From: Acidimicrobiia bacterium
Lineage (GTDB): Bacteria > Actinomycetota > Acidimicrobiia > IMCC26256 > BP-133
Length of the DNA: 6,669 bases
Direction: 5' to 3'
Assembly: GCA_025934385.1 (NCBI GenBank)
Contig: JAICYE010000121.1
Location: forward strand, 1-6,669
Shown: piece after piece, positions 1-5,807 of the stretch
Layout: every line of letters starts with the position of its first letter
Numbering within the stretch: the stretch's first letter is position 1
The notes under the pieces: model-generated
Told to the model about the DNA's origin: nothing
Databases searched by the model: none
Seen by the model: only the letters and a program-made list of their open reading frames with translations
Translations under genes and position numbers: made by a program

Positions 1-165
1 AGACGTAGGCCAGGGCGGCGGTCGCGATGCCGACATTGAGAACGGCCTGGGCGCAGCGCCGAGCAGCCCGAGCGTGGCCAGCACCGGCCAGACGACGACG
101 CCGACGATGGCCAGCGGAGCCGCGACCTTCAGCCAGGCCGGGCGGGGGACGGGTGTGGCCGGCAT
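1..165 (-). CDS. Small membrane protein of unknown function, 3' end off the window, probable frameshift
   Basis: I do not recognise this protein. The ATG at 163-165 opens a frame beginning MPATPVPRPAWLKV, followed by a hydrophobic stretch (about residues 11-35) that reads as one membrane helix. Over these 35 codons nearly every third base is G or C, as in the neighbouring genes. From about base 60 down to base 1 the same frame turns into Pro/Arg/Ser-rich sequence with poor codon bias. The frame starting at base 58 instead reads RCAQAVLNVGIATAALAYV with strong G/C third positions and a second hydrophobic segment. The simplest reading is one missing base near 58-62 that breaks an otherwise continuous protein, either a real mutation or an assembly error. 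The gene starts 34 bases after the preceding stop codon and is probably in the same operon. A GGAGG lies upstream but about 17 bases away, too far to be a good ribosome site, so the start is uncertain. Confidence 0.5.
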   Translation of the reverse strand, partial: MPATPVPRPAWLKVAAPLAIVGVVVWPVLATLGLLGAAPRPFSMSASRPPPWPTS

Positions 166-199
166 CAGCGGCGGCGCGCCCGCCTCCGCCGGGCCGGCC

Positions 200-454
200 T
201 CAGGCCTGCGACCAGGCGTGCAGGACGAGGATGGCCATGATGATCGAGGCGATGACGACGACGGCCAGCATCACCATGAACCAGTCCATCCGCTGGACGA
301 GCGGCGTCTCCTCGACGATCGCCTCCGGTCGCCAGCCGCAGAGCGGGCAGGCACCGTCGGTGTAGCGGGGCGAGAACGTCCAGTCGTCGAACTCGCAGTG
401 GACGCGGACGCCGTCGCCCGTCCCGAAGATGCGGTCCTTGAACGTCGCGGTCAT
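200..454 (-). CDS. 84-residue tail-anchored protein with a Cys/His zinc-knuckle-like motif
   Basis: I do not recognise this as a named family. The N-terminal half is soluble and holds H19-C20 and, 16 residues later, C36-P-L-C39-G, which could together form a single small metal-binding (zinc-ribbon-like) site. Residues 57-80 form one strong hydrophobic helix, followed by only four residues (WSQA). There is no signal peptide, so the likely topology is a cytoplasmic head held by a C-terminal membrane anchor. The ATG at 452-454 overlaps the stop of the surface-protein gene as ATGA. It is preceded by GGAAGG at 462-467 with a 7-base spacer, which favours this start over an in-frame ATG at 514 inside the preceding gene. 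Tight coupling suggests that it works with, or is made alongside, the exported protein and perhaps the transporter. Zinc binding is inferred from Cys/His spacing only. Confidence 0.8.
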   Translation of the reverse strand: MTATFKDRIFGTGDGVRVHCEFDDWTFSPRYTDGACPLCGWRPEAIVEETPLVQRMDWFMVMLAVVVIASIIMAILVLHAWSQA

Positions 455-2109
455 GCTGCCGCCTTCCGCCACAGGTACAGGCTGGCCACGGTGCCGATCA
501 CCAGCGACTGCCACAGCAGGTAGAGCAGCAGCAGCTTCGTGGGCTTCTCCGGCCGCAGCATCCGGCGGACGGCCGCCGGAGCGGCCAGCTGGCTGGACCC
601 GCCGGCCGAGGACGCGGCCGGCCTCGACGTGCCGCCCGTCCCGAGCGCCGCACCCGACGAGCCGGACGAGCCCGCCGAACCGTACGACGTGGGGGACCCG
701 AACCCGGCCGAGCCGAGATCCGAGGCGGCGGACGGGCTGCCCGGGGGGGCCTCCCCGTAGGCGGTGGATGCCTCCGGTGCGCCGGTGGTCCCGGCGTCGG
801 ACGCCGCCGGCGTCGTGGCCGGCACCGAGCCGGTGTCGCCGCCGCTGCCGAGGTCGCCGCCCAGCCCGTCGTCGAGTTGGCCGCCCTCGCCGGGTACGGC
901 CAGCGAATCGGCGAAGACCTCGCCGACGGCCATGGCCGTGAACTGGGCCGGGACGCCGGCCGCCGGGGACTTCGGCGCCAGCCGGACGAGGACGCCGACC
1001 GCGTCGAGCGTCAGCTGGTGGTCGGTCACCTGCTGCGACGGCCCCAGCGAGCGGATCTCGATGCCGGCCTGCCCGAGGGCCTGGTTGAGCGCTGCGCTGG
1101 CCTGGGCCCCCGCCGCGCCGATGCCGGGGACGGCCTGGCCCTTGACCGACACGCCGTCGGCGCCGATCGTCACCGGGGTGCCGCCCACCAGGGCCGAACC
1201 GACCTCCACGGCCACGGTCTTCTTCGGCGTGCCGTCGTTGGTCACGTTGACGTGGACGCTGACGTCACGCAGAACAACAGCCCCGCCCCCGAGGACGACG
1301 CGGCCGACGGCGCTCATGCCGTCGAGCACCAGCGTCGACCCGTCGAGGCGGCTCTCGCTGCGGGCGGTATCGCCGGCGACGCCGTCGGGCGTGTCGGCCG
1401 CCGGCATCGGGTAACGCCCGGCGTCGTCGGCCGTCAGGTACCGGACCCGCCAGGCCGACAGCGCCCCTCGCAGCACCGCCGCCCGTTCGGCGTCGAGCCC
1501 GGGAAACGCAGACGGAGCAACAGAAGGAGACGCCGACGAAGCAGCTGGGGGAGCGTCCGCCGGCCCGTCCCCGGGCAGAACGCTGTCGCCCTTCGGCGGC
1601 GCCGGCGCGCCGCCCCCGCCCGGCGGGCCCGGTGCACCGCCGCCGGCGGCGGCGCCGCCCGCCTGGCCCGTCGCCACCGCCTTGCTGTCGGACGCCACCG
1701 ACGACGAGAACGGCCCGGGCTCGGACCCGACGGTCACCGGCTTGTCGCACTGCGGCGGGCAGCGGACGTCGGCGTACTGCGGCTGGTTCTGGTGACCGGC
1801 GCCGGCGGCCGTCTGCCCCAACGGCCCGGTGTCGAGCGGGCTGGAGAACGCTTCGGCGTTGGGCGAGCTGTCGAGGTGGACGGTGGCCAGCGGGAAGTGG
1901 TTGTCGACGGCCCCGGTGTTGAAGTTGGGGAAGGCGCTGGAGCCGGCCTGGACGTGCACCGCCGTCGAGCTCACCGTGCCGTTGTAGTTGCCGAGCGGCG
2001 AGTCGGCGCGGCTCCGGCCGGCCGCCACCAGCAGGAACGTGGGCGCCACCAGCAGGGTGGCCACGCCGGCCTGCACCGCCCGTCGCCGACCCGACCCCGA
2101 GAGCCTCAT
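451..2109 (-). CDS. Exported, C-terminally membrane-anchored surface protein of unknown function
   Basis: I do not recognise a named family. Residues 1-35 look like a Sec signal peptide: an Arg-rich start (RRR at 8-10), a hydrophobic core at about 13-30, and a likely cut after S-R-A35. The mature part has an N-terminal domain (about 36-145) whose only cysteines are C117 and C121 (C-P-P-Q-C). A Gly/Pro/Ala linker follows (about 150-203), then a likely beta-rich domain (about 206-405) with alternating Val/Gly segments and a conserved-looking TNDGTPKKTVAVEVGSALVG run. Next come about 100 residues of Ser/Gly/Ala/Pro low complexity (411-512) and a membrane helix at about 525-547, ending in W-R-K-A-A-A. 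This resembles a wall-spanning stalk with a membrane anchor. Its ATG overlaps the livF stop as ATGA and has a good ribosome site, so it is made as part of the liv operon. A role in presenting or retaining substrate at the surface is possible but unproven. Confidence 0.85.
   Translation of the reverse strand: MRLSGSGRRRAVQAGVATLLVAPTFLLVAAGRSRADSPLGNYNGTVSSTAVHVQAGSSAFPNFNTGAVDNHFPLATVHLDSSPNAEAFSSPLDTGPLGQTAAGAGHQNQPQYADVRCPPQCDKPVTVGSEPGPFSSSVASDSKAVATGQAGGAAAGGGAPGPPGGGGAPAPPKGDSVLPGDGPADAPPAASSASPSVAPSAFPGLDAERAAVLRGALSAWRVRYLTADDAGRYPMPAADTPDGVAGDTARSESRLDGSTLVLDGMSAVGRVVLGGGAVVLRDVSVHVNVTNDGTPKKTVAVEVGSALVGGTPVTIGADGVSVKGQAVPGIGAAGAQASAALNQALGQAGIEIRSLGPSQQVTDHQLTLDAVGVLVRLAPKSPAAGVPAQFTAMAVGEVFADSLAVPGEGGQLDDGLGGDLGSGGDTGSVPATTPAASDAGTTGAPEASTAYGEAPPGSPSAASDLGSAGFGSPTSYGSAGSSGSSGAALGTGGTSRPAASSAGGSSQLAAPAAVRRMLRPEKPTKLLLLYLLWQSLVIGTVASLYLWRKAAA
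462..467 (-). promoter_or_regulatory. Ribosome binding site for the 84-residue membrane protein
   Basis: GGAAGG on the minus strand sits 7 bases before the ATG at 452-454 and inside the last codons of the preceding gene. It fixes the short start of the small protein and shows that the downstream ATGA overlap carries its own initiation signal. Confidence 0.6.
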
Positions 2110-3077
2110 GGCGATCCGCCCTCCCGCTTGCGCCGCTGCGTGTCCTCCAGAGCCTGCCGGATGAACTCGTCGACGTCGAGGCCGTCGCGCTCCGCCCGCT
2201 CCTCCAGCCCCCGCAGGAGCGCCGGCGGCAGCGACACGTTGACGTCGGTCATGCGGTCCCGGTGGCGGACGTCGGGCTCCTGCCGAGCGCCGGCCCGACC
2301 GACCGCGGTGCCGACCGGCTCCGGCGTCGAGCCCGGGGTCCGGGGTGTCCCCGGATCCCCAGAGCCGAGGTAGGAGCTGCGGACGAACTCCTCGTCGGCG
2401 GCCAGCGCCGCCGCCGTCCCCGAGTAGCCGATCTCGCCCTTCTCCACGACGTAGGCCCGGTCGGCCACGGCCAGCGCCCGGGTCACGAACTGCTCCACCA
2501 GGATCAGCGCGGTGCCGTTGTCGCTGAAGGCGGACACGATCTCGAACAGCCGGTCGACGATGGCCGGTGCCAGGCCCTGCGACATCTCGTCGACCATCAG
2601 CAGCCGGGGCCGCCAGATCAGCGCCCGGGCCAGCGCCAGCATCTGCTGCTCGCCGCCCGACAGCGTGCCGGCCGCCTGCCCCCGCCGCCGCTCCAGCGAC
2701 GGGAAGGTGGCGAGGGCCTCCTCCACCCGCCGGCCGGCCTCGGGCCCGTCCAGCTTGGCCAGCGCCGCCGCCAGCCGGAGCGACTCGTCGACCCGGAGGT
2801 TGGGGAAGATGCCGCGGCCCTCGGGCACGTGCAGCAACCCCTTGCGGGTGATGCGCTCGGCATGTTTGCCGGTGATGTCCTCGCCGCCGAAGCGGACGGT
2901 GCCGGCCATCACCGGGATCTTCCCCGAGATGGCCCGCAGCGTCGTCGTCTTGCCGGCGCCGTTCAGCCCGAGGAGGGCGACGATTTCGCCCTCCTCCACC
3001 GTGAGGTCGATGCCGAAGATGACCGGCAGCCGGCCGTAGCCGGCCCGCAGCCCCGAGACCTCCAGCAAGGGAGCCAT
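2106..3077 (-). CDS. livF: Branched-chain amino acid-type ABC transporter ATPase LivF with a fused C-terminal ribbon-helix-helix domain
   Basis: This is one of the two cytoplasmic ATPases that drive the importer. Visible motifs are the Walker A G-L-N-G-A-G-K43-T-T, the LivF-type Q-loop position with Glu (V-P-E86-G-R), the signature LSGGEQQ (139-145), Walker B LLMVDE164 followed by MSQGLAP, and the LivF-type switch V-E-Q196 in place of His. The usual LivF end, SSYLG, falls at about residue 238, close to the normal family length of about 235. The frame then continues through a Pro/Gly-rich linker (about 240-275) into residues 276-323. That part reads as a ribbon-helix-helix (CopG/Arc-like) unit: strand VNVSLPP, helix ALLRGLEERAERDG, then DVDEFIRQALEDTQRRK. 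The fusion is unusual for this family. I chose the ATG at 3077, two bases past the livG stop. A TTG at 3083 overlapping that stop (TTGA) is also possible and would add two residues; GAGG at 3091-3094 is 7 bases from the TTG. Confidence 0.93.
   Translation of the reverse strand: MAPLLEVSGLRAGYGRLPVIFGIDLTVEEGEIVALLGLNGAGKTTTLRAISGKIPVMAGTVRFGGEDITGKHAERITRKGLLHVPEGRGIFPNLRVDESLRLAAALAKLDGPEAGRRVEEALATFPSLERRRGQAAGTLSGGEQQMLALARALIWRPRLLMVDEMSQGLAPAIVDRLFEIVSAFSDNGTALILVEQFVTRALAVADRAYVVEKGEIGYSGTAAALAADEEFVRSSYLGSGDPGTPRTPGSTPEPVGTAVGRAGARQEPDVRHRDRMTDVNVSLPPALLRGLEERAERDGLDVDEFIRQALEDTQRRKREGGSP
2109..2252 (-). other. Ribbon-helix-helix (CopG/Arc-like) domain region at the LivF C-terminus
   Basis: These 48 codons begin at an internal ATG (2250-2252) and encode MTDVNVSLPPALLRGLEERA and onward, a typical ribbon-helix-helix pattern. 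There is a short strand, an amphipathic helix, a Gly turn, and a second helix starting D-V-D-E-F-I-R-Q-A-L. No stop codon separates the domain from LivF, so it is read as a fusion. The internal ATG has only a weak upstream GGGA about 4 bases away, leaving open a separate short product by internal initiation. Known ribbon-helix-helix proteins dimerise and bind DNA through the strand; whether this one does is unknown. Confidence 0.65.
2119..2125 (-). promoter_or_regulatory. Ribosome binding site for the surface-protein gene
   Basis: GGGAGGG on the minus strand lies 9 bases before the ATG at 2107-2109 and is embedded in the last codons of livF (Arg-Glu-Gly-Gly). It is among the clearest Shine-Dalgarno sequences in the window. 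It confirms the ATG as the start and suggests that the exported protein is translated efficiently, not merely by weak coupling. Confidence 0.6.
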
Positions 3078-3079
3078 GC

Positions 3080-3865
3080 TCAACTCACCGCCTCGCCCAG
3101 GTACGCCCGGATCACCGTCTCGTTCTGGCGGATCTCGGCCGGCGGCCCCTCGGTCAGCATCTTGCCGAAGTCGAGGACGTAGATGTGGTCGCAGACCCGC
3201 ATCACCAGCGCCATGTCGTGGTCCACCAGCAGCATCGTCACGTTGAAGCGGTCCCGCACCCGCAGCAGCAGCTCGGCCAGCTCGGCCGTCTCCCGGGTGT
3301 CGAGGCCGGCGGCCGGCTCGTCGAGCAGCAGCAGCCTCGGCCGGCCGACCAGCGCCCGGCCGAGGTCGAGGCGGCGCTGCAGGCCGACCGGCAGGTCACA
3401 GGCTCGCGTGTCGGCCCGGTCCGACAGGTGCAGGAAGTGCAGCAGCGCCCGGCCCCGCTCCTCGGCCCGGTGCTCCTCGAAGCGGGCCAGCGGCGTGCGG
3501 AAGGCGTCGGCCAGCATCCCCCGCGCCGAGTGGGCGTCGACGGCCACCATCAGGTTCTCCAGCGCCGTGAGGCCCGAGAACAGCTGCAGGTTCTGGAAGG
3601 TGCGGGCCATCCCCAGCCGGGAGCGGCGGTGGGGCGGCAGCCCCCCCACCTCCGCGCCGTCGAAGGTCACCAGCCCGGTGTCGGGCCGGAGCACTCCGGT
3701 CACGCAGTTGAAGAAGGTCGTCTTGCCGGCGCCGTTGGGCCCGATCAGGCCGACGATCTCGCCGGCGTTGACCCGCAGCGAGGCGTCGTCGAGGGCCGTC
3801 ACCCCGCCGAAGCGGACGGTGACGTGCTCGGCCTCGAGCAGCGTGGCGGTGAAGCGGGGGGTCAC
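3080..3865 (-). CDS. livG: Branched-chain amino acid-type ABC transporter ATPase LivG
   Basis: This is the second cytoplasmic ATPase of the importer, expected to pair with LivF under the LivH/LivM membrane channel. The 261-residue product matches the usual LivG length. It shows Walker A GPNGAGKTT (42-50), the Q-loop Q91 in ARTFQNLQLF, Walker B LLLLDEP (178-184) with catalytic E183, AAGLD, and the switch His216 in LVDHDM. The C-terminus (ETVIRAYLGE) is typical of LivG. The signature segment is LPVGLQRRLDLGRAL (158-172). The family usually has LPYGQQRRLEIARAL, so L162 replaces the first Gln and V160 the Tyr. The start is the GTG at 3863-3865, which overlaps the livM stop as GTGA. The open frame extends far upstream, but only as a shadow of livM with no LivG-like sequence. 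Coupled translation with livM and livF would balance subunit levels. Confidence 0.95.
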   Translation of the reverse strand: MTPRFTATLLEAEHVTVRFGGVTALDDASLRVNAGEIVGLIGPNGAGKTTFFNCVTGVLRPDTGLVTFDGAEVGGLPPHRRSRLGMARTFQNLQLFSGLTALENLMVAVDAHSARGMLADAFRTPLARFEEHRAEERGRALLHFLHLSDRADTRACDLPVGLQRRLDLGRALVGRPRLLLLDEPAAGLDTRETAELAELLLRVRDRFNVTMLLVDHDMALVMRVCDHIYVLDFGKMLTEGPPAEIRQNETVIRAYLGEAVS

Positions 3866-4899
3866 GACCGCACCCCCGTCCGGACGGGCTCTTCGTCCCG
3901 CACGTCGACCTCGGTGGCCGGAACCGGCGTCCGCCGGGCGGCCCGGTGCCGGAGCAGGTGCGCCAGCTTGTGCTGGAAGTCGGTCACCACCCCGTCGGGC
4001 GTCACGATGAGCTGGACGATGAGCAGCGCACCGGTGATGAGGTTGAACCACTGCGACGACACGCCGAGGTGGCGGAGGATCTCCGGCCCGAAGACCAGGA
4101 ACAGCCCGCCGGCCGCGGCCGAGGCGACGGAGTTCACGCCCATGACCGTGGCCACGGCCGCCACGCCGAGCGAGTGGACGAGGTCGTAGCCCCCGGTCGA
4201 CACCGACCCGATCGACACGGCCAGCAGCGCTCCGGCCAGGCCGGCCAGGGCAGCCGAGGTGGCGAAGGCGGCCAGCTTCCAGGCGGTGAGGTTGATGCCC
4301 AGCGTGGAGGCGGCGACCTCGGCGTCGCGGATGGCCCGCAGCACCCGGCCGGTCTTGCCCCGCCGGAAGTTCCACACCCCGAGCGAGCAGAGCGAGAATG
4401 TGCCGAGCACGAACAGGTAGAAGCGGTACGACGTGTCGAGGTGGAGGCCGAGGAACGACGGCCGGCCCAGCACAAACGACGACAGCCCGCCGGAGAAGGC
4501 GTTCCACGTGCCAGGGGCCAGGATGAAGCGGTCGAAGAACAGCGCCACCGCCACGGTGAGAATCGTCAGGAACAACCCCGACAACCGCAGGGCGGGGATG
4601 GCGACCAGTGCCCCGACCACCGCCGCCCCGAACACGCCGAGCGGCATGGCCAGCCAGAAGCTCCAGTGGTGGGCGGCCACCAGCGAGCCGACGGTGAAGG
4701 CGCCGACGGCGGCGAAGCTGTACTGGCAGAACGAGATCTGGCCCACGAAGCCGGTGAGGAGCACCAGCGACAGGACGATGAGGCCGAAGATCAGCCCGTC
4801 GGTGGCCAGGGAGCGGGAGTAGTCCGACAGCACGGCCGGCCAGACGACGGCGATGACCGCCACCACCAGCAGCGCGATGCGGCGGGCCCCGGCGCTCAT
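3862..4899 (-). CDS. livM: Branched-chain amino acid-type ABC transporter permease LivM
   Basis: This is the second membrane-channel subunit of the importer. The 345-residue product has about nine or ten hydrophobic helices (roughly 7-24, 34-54, 58-79, 83-103, 108-128, 160-176, 207-230, 240-260, 284-300). It carries the LivM hallmark GQISFCQYSFAAVGAF (53-68), equivalent to the usual GQ-x-SLG-x-AAF-x-GAY. The cytoplasmic coupling loop GRVLRAIRDAEVAASTLGIN (184-203), which docks on the ATPases, is also clear. After the last helix there is a charged cytoplasmic tail of about 40 residues (HKLAHLLRHRAARR, then an acidic stretch). The start ATG at 4897-4899 overlaps the livH stop as ATGA and has GGAAGG at 4910-4915, 10 bases upstream. 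The same frame stays open upstream through livH but reads as Arg/Gly-rich shadow there, which excludes a LivH-LivM fusion. Confidence 0.95.
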   Translation of the reverse strand: MSAGARRIALLVVAVIAVVWPAVLSDYSRSLATDGLIFGLIVLSLVLLTGFVGQISFCQYSFAAVGAFTVGSLVAAHHWSFWLAMPLGVFGAAVVGALVAIPALRLSGLFLTILTVAVALFFDRFILAPGTWNAFSGGLSSFVLGRPSFLGLHLDTSYRFYLFVLGTFSLCSLGVWNFRRGKTGRVLRAIRDAEVAASTLGINLTAWKLAAFATSAALAGLAGALLAVSIGSVSTGGYDLVHSLGVAAVATVMGVNSVASAAAGGLFLVFGPEILRHLGVSSQWFNLITGALLIVQLIVTPDGVVTDFQHKLAHLLRHRAARRTPVPATEVDVRDEEPVRTGVRS

Positions 4900-5807
4900 A
4901 CGACCCGCACCTTCCGCCCGCCGGGCCGGAACAACACGCCGAGCGTCAGCAGCACCAGGGCGAACGTCACCGCGTCGGCCGTCCCCGACAGCGAGGAGAA
5001 CATCCGGGGATACGTCTGGGCCAGCCCGAGCAGGAACCCGCCGACCACCGTCATCGGCAGGCTGGAGAGGCGCCCGATCAGGGCGGCGGTGAAGGCGTAG
5101 ATGACCACCACCGTGAGCGAGAACGTGTCGAAGGCGATGAGCGGCGTGATCAGCACCCCGGCCACGGCGGCCATGGCCGAGCCGACCATCCACGACGCCG
5201 CCGTCACCCGGTTGACGCTGATGCCCCACAGCCGGGCGGTGTCGGGGTTGTCGGCCACCGCCCGCATGGCGTTGCCCAGCGTGGTGTAGCGGAGCAGGGC
5301 GGCCACGGCCAGGGCGAAGATCAGCGCCACGATCACCGTCGTCAGCTGGTCGTAGCCGACGGTGACGTTGGCCGCCGGGAGGTGGAAGCCGTCGCGGCTC
5401 ACCAGCCGGACGGGCTGGTGGTAGGCGGTGGCGCCCCAGATGAGCCCGGCCGCCGTCTGCAGCACCAGCAGCCACCCGATGGTGACCACCACCTTGACCA
5501 GCGCCGGCCGGCCGTGCAGCGGCCGGATCGTCAGGTATTCGATGGCGAAGCCCAGCGCCGCGCCGACGACGATGGCCACCAGCGCCCCGACCCAGCCCGG
5601 AGCGCCCTTCACCGTCGACACCTCGTAGGCGGTGAAGGTGGCGAACATGGCCACGGCGCCGTGGGCGAAGTTCAGCACCCCCGACACCCGGTAGATCAGC
5701 ACCAGCCCGACGGCGGCCAGGGCGTAGACGCCGCCGAGCACGATGCCGATGACGGTGTAGCCCGGGAACAGGTGGGAGTTGTAGCCCAGAAGCGCGTAGC
5801 CGCCCAT
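4896..5807 (-). CDS. livH: Branched-chain amino acid-type ABC transporter permease LivH
   Basis: This is the first membrane-channel subunit of the importer. The 303-residue product has about eight hydrophobic helices. It carries the LivH hallmark YRVSGVLNFAHGAVAMFATF (39-58), matching the family's NFAHG-x-x-x-M-x-GA region. The coupling loop TTLGNAMRAVADNPDTARLW (175-194) precedes the GISVNRVTAASW segment and should contact LivG/LivF. The C-terminal end is short and basic (FRPGGRKVRVV). The ATG at 5805-5807 shares one base with the livK stop (TGATG). An in-frame ATG at 5870 would add 21 Gln/Leu-rich residues overlapping livK and has no LivH character, so I reject it. No clear Shine-Dalgarno precedes 5807, which points to translation coupled to livK. 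Confidence 0.95.
   Translation of the reverse strand: MGGYALLGYNSHLFPGYTVIGIVLGGVYALAAVGLVLIYRVSGVLNFAHGAVAMFATFTAYEVSTVKGAPGWVGALVAIVVGAALGFAIEYLTIRPLHGRPALVKVVVTIGWLLVLQTAAGLIWGATAYHQPVRLVSRDGFHLPAANVTVGYDQLTTVIVALIFALAVAALLRYTTLGNAMRAVADNPDTARLWGISVNRVTAASWMVGSAMAAVAGVLITPLIAFDTFSLTVVVIYAFTAALIGRLSSLPMTVVGGFLLGLAQTYPRMFSSLSGTADAVTFALVLLTLGVLFRPGGRKVRVV

Noticed and set aside
166..199. Short gap before the last gene, considered for a terminator or promoter
   Set aside because: The 34 bases are G/C-rich, with no T-run after a hairpin and no -10/-35-like boxes. It looks like an ordinary intra-operon spacer.
738..756. Run of seven G bases with flanking complementary C runs, considered as a frameshift site or terminator
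   Set aside because: The reading frame on both sides is continuous in the Ser/Gly/Pro linker and no T tract follows, so there is no sign of a break or a terminator.
1265..1750. Minus-strand alternative frame of 161 codons inside the surface-protein gene
   Set aside because: It is Arg/Gly-rich with poor third-position bias and lies wholly within a better-supported gene on the same strand.
877..2373. Long plus-strand open frame of about 498 codons opposite the surface-protein gene
   Set aside because: The translation is Arg/Gly/Ala/His-rich with no domain, as expected for the antisense shadow of a very GC-rich gene. The minus-strand gene has a signal peptide, coding bias and a ribosome site.
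3866..4507. Upstream extension of the LivG frame
   Set aside because: The extension is Arg/Pro/Gly-rich and overlaps livM in another frame. LivG homology begins right after the GTG at 3865.
2262..5100. Several long plus-strand frames opposite livF, livG and livM
   Set aside because: They mirror genuine minus-strand ABC transporter genes with complete catalytic motifs, show Arg/Gln/Gly-rich or Ser-rich composition, and have no recognisable domain.
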